Shown here: one piece after another, positions 31,155 through 38,175 of the stretch
Numbering within the stretch: the stretch's first letter is position 1
How the letters are laid out: each line of letters opens with the position of its first letter
Origin: Bdellovibrio sp. ZAP7
Lineage (GTDB): Bacteria; Bdellovibrionota_B; Oligoflexia; Oligoflexales; RGVZ01
Assembly (NCBI GenBank): GCA_945900755.1
Contig: CAMDKS010000029.1
Location: forward strand, 1-38,481
Length of the DNA: 38,481 nt
Reading direction: 5' to 3'
The notes under the pieces: model-generated
The model's input: only the letters and a program-made list of their open reading frames with translations
The model's database searches: none
What the model was told of the DNA's origin: nothing
Program-made: the position numbers and the translations under genes

Positions 31155-32213
31155 GTGATCACGGGATCTATTACATCTAATACTCAGACACCGACTGCGG
31201 GCACTCCAAGCTTGAGCCGAGACATGCTCAATCCAAAACAGCTGATTGACGAAGCTCTGTTACCCGTCGCTGGCGACCTCGAGGCTTTGGGCCCCCTGCT
31301 TTTAAAATTGCTTGAGTGCAACACCATTTCTGGGAATCACATTTTAAATCATGTATTGGCAGGGGGCGGTAAAAGAATTCGACCGGCACTCTTTTTTCTC
31401 GCGTCGAGAATTGTCGGCTATAGCGGTCCGCACTTAAATCCAATGGCCGCTGTTTGTGAATATGTTCACACGGCCAGTCTGTTGCATGATGACGTCATTG
31501 ACAGCAGCACCGTGCGTCGAGGAAAGCCTACTCCCAACTGCATTTGGGGCGACGAAGCGGCTGTTTTAGTGGGAGATCTTATTTACGCACGCGCCAGTGA
31601 ATTGATGGCCGAAACCGGAAGTTTGGAAATTGTTTCGATGTTTGCTCGGGCCATTCGCTTAATGAGTGATGGGGAACTCTTGCAGTTGGAGCATTTATTC
31701 AACCCAGCTATGTCTGAAGAGACGTATTTGAAAATCATCAAACACAAAACCGCAGTCCTACTGGCCGCTGCTTGCAAAGCTCCCGCCGTGTTAGGAGGGG
31801 CATCAGCCGCAGACTGTGAAGCTCTAAGCGAGTTTGGCCGATGTTTGGGGTATGCCTTTCAACTTCTGGATGATGCCTTAGACTATGCGGGTACGGATTC
31901 TATCTTTGGCAAAAGAACCTTGGCAGATTTCCCGGAAGGAAAAATTACGCTGCCAATCATTCTCTTAAAGTCACTGGCGACTCCGGCAGAGTGGAATTTT
32001 GTGGAGAGCCTTATTCATGAAGAATCGGTTTCCGCAGCGTCCATGAAAAAAATTCTTGAGCTAGTTGATTTTTACGATACTGCAGGCAAGACCCTTGAAG
32101 CGGCCTCTAAATGGACAGAGTCCGCCTTGACAGCTTTGGCTCACTTTCCTCCAAATTCGGCTCGTTTTGATTTAGAAAATCTTGCCAACCGATTACTCGT
32201 GCGATTTTCTTAA
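31155..32213 (+). CDS. Long-chain polyprenyl diphosphate synthase (IspB-like)
   Basis: The enzyme condenses isopentenyl diphosphate onto an allylic primer to build the long side chain of a respiratory quinone or a carrier lipid. The 352-residue protein has the first aspartate-rich motif in LLHDDVIDSSTVRRG and the second in QLLDDALDYAG, with the GGGKRIRP primer-binding block. The residues just before the first motif (HTASLL) are small, Ala at -5 and Ser at -4, as in long-chain synthases. The start is GTG at 31155, with GAGGAGA about 10 bases upstream, which leaves a longer N-terminus than usual (the core starts near residue 30). It is the first gene of a two-gene unit with an M16 peptidase 16 bases downstream. 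Confidence 0.88.
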   Translation: MITGSITSNTQTPTAGTPSLSRDMLNPKQLIDEALLPVAGDLEALGPLLLKLLECNTISGNHILNHVLAGGGKRIRPALFFLASRIVGYSGPHLNPMAAVCEYVHTASLLHDDVIDSSTVRRGKPTPNCIWGDEAAVLVGDLIYARASELMAETGSLEIVSMFARAIRLMSDGELLQLEHLFNPAMSEETYLKIIKHKTAVLLAAACKAPAVLGGASAADCEALSEFGRCLGYAFQLLDDALDYAGTDSIFGKRTLADFPEGKITLPIILLKSLATPAEWNFVESLIHEESVSAASMKKILELVDFYDTAGKTLEAASKWTESALTALAHFPPNSARFDLENLANRLLVRFS

Positions 32214-32229
32214 CACTGGAGCAACGTCT

Positions 32230-33585
32230 TTGCCAAAAAATTCTCTCGTGTCTAAATCCAAAAAGCCTCTGCTTCTCCTACAGAAGTTTGATGCGAAATG
32301 GCACGAGTGGACCATGAGTAATGGATTGCGATGCCTGCACATTCCTCTGCCAAAGGGCGATCCCCGTTTTCAGATGACGTTATTGTTGGGGACTGGAAGT
32401 CGGCACGAACCAAAAGAGCTTTCTGGAATTTCTCATTTCTTGGAGCATATGATGTTTCGCGGCTCTGACCGCTATCCTTCCTTTTCAGATTTAAGCGTGG
32501 CCTTTGAAAGTCTTGGGGGCGAATGGAATGCCGCCACAGGCCACGAATACACGGAATTCTTTTATAACGGCACGGCGACCAAAATATCAGAGATTGTTGC
32601 TTTGTTTGCGGACTTTATCATTCGCCCAGCCATGCATGATTTGGAAACGGAGCGTCGGATCGTCCTCAGAGAGCTGGAGGGTGAATTTAATGAAAATGAT
32701 ATCAGCACAGATCCTGATTATCATATTGCAACGCAAGTGTGGGTCAACTCTTCGATGGCCATGCCCATCATTGGAACGCCTGAGACTCTAGCAAAAATTG
32801 ACATTGGAGCCCTCCGGTCGTGGTACAAAAAACACTACACGCCAGCCAATGCTGTTTTATGTGTGGTGGGTGGCAAGGTTGAAGAAACCAAAAAACTTTT
32901 AGATACTGAATTTGGATCATGGCAGTCTGGACCTAAATTGGTGACTCCAAGCTCCATTGCGACGAAATTTTCTGGCCCAAACGCTTTTTGGGTGGAAAAT
33001 AGCGACAATGAATACGTGGTTCAAATAAGTTTTGTGTGTGAGGGTACAGGCAGCCCCAAAACCGCGGCCTATGAGCTTATCACACGCATGCTCTCCGACG
33101 GGTTTAGCAGCCGCTTGACCCGGCGTATTCGCGAGGAATTGGGGCTCGTGTACGACATTAGTGCCGACCTTCATCAATACAATGGCAGCGGACTTATTAG
33201 CATCAACTCCAGCGTATTGGGTGAAAATCTCAAACCATTTTTTCGAGAGGTTTTTGCGGTGCTCGACGGGTTATCATCCGAGAAAATTTCTCTGGAAGAG
33301 CTAGATCGCCACAAACACCGCGTCCTGGTAGACCTTGATATTACGACCTCAGAGCCCCCAGCCTTAGCTTGGCGCGGTAGCTGGGCCACTCTTTCAAACA
33401 CCGAAGCCAAACTTTCGCAGTGGGCTGAATCCTTTCAGCAACTAGACGCATCGCTTCTTGGAAAATTAGCTTGTGAAGTATTTCAGCCCATTAATCTTTG
33501 CGTCACGGCTCTCGGCCCAGACGAAGACAATATTAAGCTAGAGCTACCTAAAATGATTCGCAAGTGGCAGCCGCAAAAGCACTAG
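32230..33585 (+). CDS. M16-family zinc peptidase (PqqL/processing-peptidase-like)
   Basis: The protein has 451 residues from TTG at 32230, with GGAG 8 bases upstream; an ORF start at 32182 lies inside the previous gene. The inverted zinc motif HFLEH has His69, Glu72 and His73. The third ligand Glu lies in the RELEGE segment near residue 150. The second half keeps the substrate-binding Arg/Tyr pattern in SRLTRRIREELGLVYDISA, so both halves of the clam-shell fold appear intact. It has no signal peptide, so it should work inside the cell, perhaps in peptide turnover. It is cotranscribed with the polyprenyl synthase. Confidence 0.88.
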   Translation: MPKNSLVSKSKKPLLLLQKFDAKWHEWTMSNGLRCLHIPLPKGDPRFQMTLLLGTGSRHEPKELSGISHFLEHMMFRGSDRYPSFSDLSVAFESLGGEWNAATGHEYTEFFYNGTATKISEIVALFADFIIRPAMHDLETERRIVLRELEGEFNENDISTDPDYHIATQVWVNSSMAMPIIGTPETLAKIDIGALRSWYKKHYTPANAVLCVVGGKVEETKKLLDTEFGSWQSGPKLVTPSSIATKFSGPNAFWVENSDNEYVVQISFVCEGTGSPKTAAYELITRMLSDGFSSRLTRRIREELGLVYDISADLHQYNGSGLISINSSVLGENLKPFFREVFAVLDGLSSEKISLEELDRHKHRVLVDLDITTSEPPALAWRGSWATLSNTEAKLSQWAESFQQLDASLLGKLACEVFQPINLCVTALGPDEDNIKLELPKMIRKWQPQKH

Positions 33586-33643
33586 ACTTTGCTCCGCTAG
33601 ATCCATTCATTATAACTTAATTTCGTAGGCAAATATAAACTGG

Positions 33644-33967
33644 CTAAGGATGTCTTGCTGCCGCACGAATAGATTGACGAGCGTCCACAAGCATGACGTG
33701 TGTTTCATACTGAATGCGCGCCTCCATACTGGTGGCACCCACCTTACTAATCTCTTGAAGGTGGGCGATAAGCTCATCGGACACGAGAACCGCTCGTGCG
33801 CACTCTGAGGCGCCCAGACCACCGGCCTTACGGGTGGCCACCATTTGTTTGAATCGATCGGGCAAAAGTTGGGTCAGACGTTTATAGACCTGCCGATGCT
33901 CCCGAGCGTCATGGCTGAACTGCTGAATTTTTTGCACTAATTGTTCGTGCATCATCCGCAAATTCAT
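33644..33967 (-). CDS. Small helical protein of unknown function
   Basis: The protein has 107 residues, all helical by appearance, basic, with no signal or membrane segment. GGAGG precedes the ATG by about 6 bases and a minus-strand promoter (34076-34049) lies 80 bases upstream, so it is likely a real, independently transcribed gene. Heptad-like spacing in MMHEQLVQKIQQFSHDAREH suggests a coiled coil or dimer. No family is recognised. Confidence 0.55.
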   Translation of the reverse strand: MNLRMMHEQLVQKIQQFSHDAREHRQVYKRLTQLLPDRFKQMVATRKAGGLGASECARAVLVSDELIAHLQEISKVGATSMEARIQYETHVMLVDARQSIRAAARHP

Positions 33968-34048
33968 TTTAAACCTCCGTATCCTCTTGAGTCATACCAT
34001 CCTGATCTTACCTAAAGGCATCGAAGGCCGATAGATTTGTTCCAAGCT

Positions 34049-34076
34049 ATAATAGACAAAAATTTCCAAACCTCAA
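34049..34076 (-). promoter_or_regulatory. Promoter of the small helical protein
   Basis: On the minus strand TTGAGG (34076-34071) and TATTAT (34054-34049) are separated by 16 bases, a fair sigma70 match. Transcription would begin near 34042, giving a leader of about 75 bases before the ATG at 33967. Confidence 0.45.
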
Positions 34077-34238
34077 TCTATTCTGTGACTACCGTCCAAA
34101 CCCTTGAGCTGGGCTGATTTGGGGCGAAATGGCCGCACTTTAGGTGGGGCGAGGTTACCCCTGTGCCCTTTTGGACACAGGTAATAAATTGAGATTATTG
34201 GCTTTTTTTTAAAACCATTGGTGAATTTACCCAGCACG

Positions 34239-34321
34239 GTCCTTGCTTCATAACCATTAAGACGCAAGGACATAGCGCAAGAGCCTCCATGGAGGGAGGC
34301 AGCCGATCACGGATCAGGAGG
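34239..34321 (+). promoter_or_regulatory. Structured leader with possible masked ribosome binding site
   Basis: Two strong hairpins lie just before the gene at 34328. The first pairs GTCCTTGC (34239-34246) with GCAAGGAC (34264-34271). The second pairs GCCTCC (34283-34288) with GGAGGC (34295-34300). The CCTCC of the second hairpin can instead pair with the Shine-Dalgarno GGAGG (34317-34321), giving two exclusive states: hairpin formed with the site free, or site masked. The GACGCAA and GGCAGCCG segments faintly recall the cyclic di-GMP-I riboswitch, but the fold does not clearly match it. It is a candidate switch or thermosensor. Confidence 0.4.
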
Positions 34322-34327
34322 AATGAC

Positions 34328-35302
34328 ATGGCGATGTTTAGACAATTGATGAGACCACGAATTTGGATGGGGTATATCCTGCTTGCATTGCTGGCACTGT
34401 CAATAGGCGCAGAGATTGCATTCGCAGGAGAAACGACCACGACGGTCACCACCTATGTAGTCAGCACTCAGGAAGAGCGCACGACGACTAGGTGGACTCT
34501 CACGGAGTGGCTTCGAATCAAAGAGCGCACAAGGCTCATGGATGTCTGGCTCGCCATGTTTTCCGGTCCCAAACAAAAAGTATTTGCACCAGAGCTAAAT
34601 GTGTCAGTTCTTGCAACGCAATCGACCATGCAACGCAAAGTGGATGGAGCCATGACTGACAACGGAACCGGACAGGGAACGTCCGCTAAGGCCCAAGTTT
34701 GGCTAACGAATCTTATCTCGTCGCGAGTGGGTATTCGCATGCTAAATATTGATCTCGGCTTTGAAGCGGGCGCCCATGACTCAGGAGTGTTGACCGCTAA
34801 AATAGCGGACGATTCTGCGGCGGCTCTTGCTTCTGTTACATCCATTGAGCCGGCGCAAACGCCGTCCGCTAGAACCAATTGGTATACATTTAACATGAGA
34901 CTTTTTGGCAAGCATATTCAAGATACGTCTTTGGTTTTCAAATACGGACTCATGCAAACTAAAAATTCTTTGCACCTTTCTGGCGCCGTCACCGGTCCAG
35001 AACTTTCGAAAAAACCTGGATCCCAAACCGCTTCAGGATCCACGGCTGGCGCCGAACTTCAAATCTATATCATGCGAGGCCTTGGCCTCGAAGGGACTGC
35101 ACACCAGTACCGAGCCACGTCGGTCGCCTTTGGTGATCATGCTTTAAAAGGAACTTACGGTGAGGGGCTTGCTTTTGTCGAAATTGGTGTGTTGCGCCTT
35201 CAAGGCGGAGTTTACGAGGAGCGGTGGACCGGAAAATGGAGTGACGTGAAAACCTCGACCATTGAACATGGGTATGTGGGCGGCATCAAAATTCTATTGT
35301 GA
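34328..35302 (+). CDS. Exported protein, predicted outer-membrane or surface, unknown function
   Basis: The protein has 324 residues from the ATG at 34328, with GGAGG six bases upstream; an ATG at 34289 is an in-frame start inside the leader hairpin. The signal peptide is MAMFRQLMRPRIWMGYILLALLALSIG, with cleavage near AFAGE, followed by a Thr-rich mature N-terminus (ETTTTVTTYV). The remainder alternates polar and hydrophobic residues like beta strands, with YGLMQTKNSLHLSG and a YGEGLAFVEIGVLRLQGGVYEE stretch. It looks like a small outer-membrane barrel or surface protein. No family is assigned. Its leader carries the switch-like structures described at 34239-34321. Confidence 0.55.
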   Translation: MAMFRQLMRPRIWMGYILLALLALSIGAEIAFAGETTTTVTTYVVSTQEERTTTRWTLTEWLRIKERTRLMDVWLAMFSGPKQKVFAPELNVSVLATQSTMQRKVDGAMTDNGTGQGTSAKAQVWLTNLISSRVGIRMLNIDLGFEAGAHDSGVLTAKIADDSAAALASVTSIEPAQTPSARTNWYTFNMRLFGKHIQDTSLVFKYGLMQTKNSLHLSGAVTGPELSKKPGSQTASGSTAGAELQIYIMRGLGLEGTAHQYRATSVAFGDHALKGTYGEGLAFVEIGVLRLQGGVYEERWTGKWSDVKTSTIEHGYVGGIKILL

Positions 35303-35373
35303 CCCACGTCGTACAATTGGACTGCGGCAGCGAGAATGCCGTATACTGTCTTTACTAGTAGATATGTGGGTCA
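35300..35373 (+). other. Inverted repeat after the surface-protein gene
   Basis: TGACCCAC (35300-35307, containing the TGA stop) and GTGGGTCA (35366-35373) are exact reverse complements 58 bases apart. A smaller CGGCA/TGCCG hairpin lies between them. The RNA could fold into a branched 3' structure that stabilises or ends the transcript; there is no T-run right after it. Confidence 0.35.
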
Positions 35374-35435
35374 TAAATAGGTTACACATTCTTTTTTCGG
35401 TTTGCGTTAATGTTTTTTTGTCCTAAAGGAAATTC

Positions 35436-35936
35436 ATGCTGAAACTTCCTAAAAATATTGTGAATCATCCCAATGTTATTGAGATTGAAAATTTGTTTAA
35501 GCGCAATTTGCGACTTTTGCACGCAAATGGTCGATTGCAGGTTCCCGTGTGGCCCTTTGACACAAAGAGTCAAAAGGCGTTATCGCTTGTCTACGGATTC
35601 AAACATCTGACCCAGGGGCTAGAGTCCATTGGCGCAGAGCTTGACAAGGAGCTGAAGGGGCTAAAAAGCCTACAAAAGCAGCCAGGACAATCACAAAACC
35701 AACGCTTGTCGCGCCTGATCATTTTGTCGAACGACGGCAGTGATCGGTTTTATCATCAAGCAGAGACCTTATTAGTTAAGCATAGTGATCGGCTCATGGC
35801 GTGCATTGTTGATGCAACGGCAGATCAATTAGGTGAAGCTTTTACAAAAAAGTCTAATCCCACCAAAGCGCTTTTAATCGATGATCGCAAAGCGTTAGAA
35901 GCTTTTTTAGCGGCCTTAGCCGAGGTATATGATTGA
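35436..35936 (+). CDS. Cytosolic protein of unknown function, 166 aa
   Basis: The protein has 166 residues, basic in the middle and helical, with AAAGGAAA as a good ribosome binding site 5 bases before the ATG. It has no signal peptide and no cysteine pair or catalytic motif that I recognise. The middle is rich in Lys and Gln (KELKGLKSLQKQPGQSQNQ), and the C-terminal half looks like an alpha/beta domain (LIILSNDGSDRFYHQAETL and KALLIDDRKALEAFLAAL). Its stop codon lies inside a 23-bp direct repeat that is copied again 53 bases downstream. Confidence 0.5.
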   Translation: MLKLPKNIVNHPNVIEIENLFKRNLRLLHANGRLQVPVWPFDTKSQKALSLVYGFKHLTQGLESIGAELDKELKGLKSLQKQPGQSQNQRLSRLIILSNDGSDRFYHQAETLLVKHSDRLMACIVDATADQLGEAFTKKSNPTKALLIDDRKALEAFLAALAEVYD

Positions 35937-36025
35937 GCCAAATCGTTACTTTTTTGTAGCGATTTGGCTTAAATATATTATATGATTGAGCCAAATCGTT
36001 AAGTTTTGATGGCTATTTGGCCAAA
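35926..36025 (+). repeat. Tandemly duplicated hairpin at a gene end
   Basis: A 23-bp unit containing GAGCCAAATCGTTA occurs at 35926-35948 and again at 35979-36001, a 53-base period. In the first copy AGCCAAATCGTTAC pairs with GTAGCGATTTGGCT across a T6 loop (35936-35969), a 14-bp stem with a single G.U pair. In the second copy GCCAAAT (35990-35996) pairs with ATTTGGC (36015-36021). The first copy overlaps the TGA of the upstream gene. The arrangement looks like a duplicated terminator that has since diverged. Confidence 0.7.
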
Positions 36026-36064
36026 TTTTGAAAAGGTACTAGCACTACAGGGCCCGAATAATCA

Positions 36065-36092
36065 TTGACTCCCCCGTGTCCGTGTGTATGAT
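36065..36092 (+). promoter_or_regulatory. vapB promoter inside the palindrome
   Basis: TTGACT (36065-36070) and TATGAT (36087-36092) are separated by 16 bases. The -10 sits at the centre of the 42-bp palindrome and transcription would start near 36099, only about 19 bases before the vapB ATG. A complex bound to the palindrome would block both RNA polymerase and the ribosome binding site. Confidence 0.55.
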
Positions 36093-36112
36093 CATACACA
36101 CGGACACGGGGG
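36071..36112. promoter_or_regulatory. Perfect 42-bp palindrome, predicted VapBC operator
   Basis: Two 21-base arms, starting CCCCCGTGTCCG and meeting at ATGATCAT, are exact reverse complements without spacer. A near match extends a few bases outward (ACTC on the left, GAGT on the right) with one extra G. The right arm contains GGGGG of the vapB ribosome binding site. VapBC pairs are known to repress their own operon by binding such repeats, so this is a strong operator candidate. Confidence 0.75.
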
Positions 36113-36117
36113 GAGTT

Positions 36118-36315
36118 ATGCGTACTAACATTGTTTTGGATGAAAAATTGGTGGACGAGGCCCTAAAGTTATCGTCTTCAACCACAAAAAAAGACCTCAT
36201 TCATGAGGCACTTCAGTTGTATATTCAGTTTAAACGGCGGAAAGATATACGAGAACTCAAAGGCAAGATTCGCTTTGCGGATGACTACAATCACAAACGC
36301 ATGCGAGTTGGCTGA
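36118..36315 (+). CDS. vapB: VapB-type antitoxin
   Basis: The protein has 65 residues from the ATG at 36118, which has GGGAG upstream; a GTG at 36076 lies inside the operator and is rejected. The opening MRTNIVLDEKLVDEALKLS and the STTKKDLIHEALQLYIQ segment are the ribbon-helix-helix DNA-binding domain of the VapB family. The C-terminal part (KGKIRFADDYNHKRMRVG) is the region that wraps the toxin active site. It overlaps the toxin gene by one base (TGATG), the usual coupling in these pairs. It should bind the 42-bp palindrome upstream. Confidence 0.88.
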   Translation: MRTNIVLDEKLVDEALKLSSSTTKKDLIHEALQLYIQFKRRKDIRELKGKIRFADDYNHKRMRVG

Positions 36316-36704
36316 TGGTCCTGGTTGATACGTCGGTACTTATTAACTATTTTAAAGGTAACGACACCCCGGGGACCCGCCATTTGGAGGGGTTACTGGA
36401 GGGGGCGTTTTGCATTACGCCGATAATTCTTCAGGAGCTGCTGCAGGGATCACGGGATGAACAGGAATTTAATACTTTAAAGGCTTATCTTCATACACAA
36501 CTTTTTTGTTTTCCGCTTGATCTAGTGACTACCCATGAAAACGCCGCCAAAATTTTCATTGCTGCCCGCAAACGCGGCGTGACGATTCGAAGTTCAATTG
36601 ATTGCCTTATTGCTCAGATCGCAATTGAAAATAAAATTCCGTTGTTACACGACGATAGAGACTTTGATGCGATTGCCAAAATTTCAGCATTGAAGATATT
36701 TTAG
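36315..36704 (+). CDS. vapC: VapC-type PIN-domain ribonuclease toxin
   Basis: VapC toxins are Mg-dependent RNases of the PIN fold that cut tRNA or rRNA sites when released from VapB. The 129-residue protein keeps the acidic site: Asp5 in VLVDTSVLI, Glu41 in LQELLQG, Asp96 in SSIDCLIA, and Asp114/Asp116 in HDDRDFDAI. Length and layout are standard and there is no sign of inactivation, so the pair is probably functional. The target RNA cannot be told from the sequence. Confidence 0.9.
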   Translation: MVLVDTSVLINYFKGNDTPGTRHLEGLLEGAFCITPIILQELLQGSRDEQEFNTLKAYLHTQLFCFPLDLVTTHENAAKIFIAARKRGVTIRSSIDCLIAQIAIENKIPLLHDDRDFDAIAKISALKIF

Positions 36705-37083
36705 ATCAACCTCGCAGACTTTCACTTAGCCTTCTTCGGCTCGTCAAGAAAATCAACAAGCGTAAATTTGATCATGTCACGTGAAGAGACGATTTTCATT
36801 TCGCCGTCTACTTAAAGTTCCTTTGGGGCTGTGCGCCGAACTTTAACTTCAATGCCGTAAGGGCCAAACTGCGCCAGGAGCCACAGGTAAAGCGATAGAA
36901 ATCAACGGAAAATCTGCCTGCGCGCTAAGACATTACTGACGAATAGTGGTGTTCATGCGTTATTTTGTCGTTGGCACATCATATGCATTGGAAAACTCGG
37001 GAGCCGCTCAAATGGTTTGGCGGTACGGTTGGAGATTAGGTGCGGCATGAATCGTTGTCGTGTTTGATATTTTTGGGGTAAGC
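36705..37083. other. 379-bp region between vapC and the serine protease
   Basis: Besides the decayed fragment (36722-36901), the rest (36905-37083) shows no ORF with a good start and no clear promoter or hairpin. It is probably leader sequence and gene debris linked to the toxin-antitoxin insertion. Confidence 0.4.
36722..36901 (-). pseudogene. Decayed gene fragment with internal stop
   Basis: On the minus strand a single frame reads LAQFGPYGIEVKVRRTAPKEL, then a TAA (36814-36812), then continues in the same frame VDGEMKIVSSRDMIKFTLV to a TGA at 36722. Both halves look like real protein, and the frame is preserved across the stop, so this is probably the C-terminal end of a gene broken by a point mutation and truncated upstream by a TGA at 36904-36902. 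No family could be named. Read-through is a less likely alternative. Confidence 0.35.
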
Positions 37084-38175
37084 ATGAATACGAGAATCTG
37101 GTACAGGCTTTCAGTTTTAACGTTCCTGTTGGCGATGATTCTTACGTCGTGTGATCACGGCCCGACGGGGAGATCAGATTCTGCATTAAAAAATATATTT
37201 GGCACGGATGATCGTTCTCCCATTACCTCAACCGCGGCACCTTGGGCTAATATAGGCCGGTTGAGCAACGGGTGCACTGGGACGTTGGTTGCACGAGACA
37301 TAGTTCTGACTGCGGCCCATTGCATTTATGACAACGCAGCAAGTGGTCCTCAAAATCCACTTCCAACATTTGCCCCGAATTATATGAATGGCGGATCGAA
37401 GGATGAGGGCGTTGCTACTGAGTGGTGGGTTGGCACCACGGACTGGGTTACCTATCCTGCACACGACTGGGCGTTAATAAAATTGGACCAATATCTTGGT
37501 GACATTTACGGATGGATGGGGACCAAAACAATCGCATTCTCGGGCGCCCTACCTTACACTATATCCTTGGCAGGATATTCTGCTGATTTTGAAAATGGTT
37601 TAACGGCTGCAGCTCATATTGGGTGCATGATCCGCCAAGCAACTCAGAACAATACATATCTGTATCATGATTGCGACACGACACGGGGGTCATCTGGTGG
37701 ACCATTGTTCGCTATGTGGGAGAATCAAGCTTACGTTGTAGGAGTCAATACTGCGGAGAATCGAGACGGCGGCGAGGAGTCGCTGCGCCTTGGTTCATAT
37801 GACGGTACTCACCCCAATTCCGGCGTGTGGCAAGTGGCCATTGTAAATAAAATTTTGGAATGGAGTAAGCAAGCCGACCCTAGCTACTTATCACTTTGGT
37901 GGACAAACACTGGCTCGCGGTGGGGGTTTGGAGTAGGGACAGATGAAACTGAGGCCGAACGCCTAGCCAACACAAATTGTGCGGATGTCGCTTGTGTCAA
38001 AGCGTTCACTGTCGCGAACTCTTGTTTTGCGCTTTCTTCTGACGAGCATGGGTCGCTAAGTTTTAGTCATGGTTCTGGTCGAAAAAATAATGAAGCTCGT
38101 GCGATCGAAGCCTGTTCTAATAGTTCTACGTACAGGAGCGAGTGCCACATCGTTGCAAGTGAATGTCAACACTGA
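37084..38175 (+). CDS. Lipoprotein trypsin-like serine protease with DUF4189 tail
   Basis: The protein has 363 residues from the ATG at 37084 (GGGGTA just upstream); a GTG at 37060 would place the signal peptide too far in. The lipobox ILTSC has Cys23, so it is lipid-anchored. Residues 50-270 form a chymotrypsin-fold domain with the full triad: His79 in LTAAHC, Asp128 in AHDWALIKL and Ser204 in RGSSGGPLF. The last 84 residues (280-363) are a DUF4189 domain with its paired, cysteine-bearing repeats (AERLANTNCADVACVKAF and ARAIEACSNSS). DUF4189 is normally found on small secreted proteins; here it may bind the envelope or a substrate. Function is proteolysis at the cell surface or periplasm; the substrate is unknown. 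Confidence 0.85.
   Translation: MNTRIWYRLSVLTFLLAMILTSCDHGPTGRSDSALKNIFGTDDRSPITSTAAPWANIGRLSNGCTGTLVARDIVLTAAHCIYDNAASGPQNPLPTFAPNYMNGGSKDEGVATEWWVGTTDWVTYPAHDWALIKLDQYLGDIYGWMGTKTIAFSGALPYTISLAGYSADFENGLTAAAHIGCMIRQATQNNTYLYHDCDTTRGSSGGPLFAMWENQAYVVGVNTAENRDGGEESLRLGSYDGTHPNSGVWQVAIVNKILEWSKQADPSYLSLWWTNTGSRWGFGVGTDETEAERLANTNCADVACVKAFTVANSCFALSSDEHGSLSFSHGSGRKNNEARAIEACSNSSTYRSECHIVASECQH

Larger units (their letters stand above)
33968..34327. other. 360-bp divergent region with promoter and structured leader
   Basis: The region holds the minus-strand promoter at 34076-34049. A hairpin with arms CCTGTG and CACAGG (34159-34181) lies about 20 bases before a T8 run at 34203-34210. Then comes the structured leader of the 34328 gene (34239-34321). 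Nothing in it resembles a coding region. Confidence 0.5.

Noticed and set aside
34239..34327. Confident cyclic di-GMP-I riboswitch call
   Set aside because: Short segments such as GACGCAA and GGCAGCCG recall it, but the GNRA-capped helix and its usual spacing are missing.
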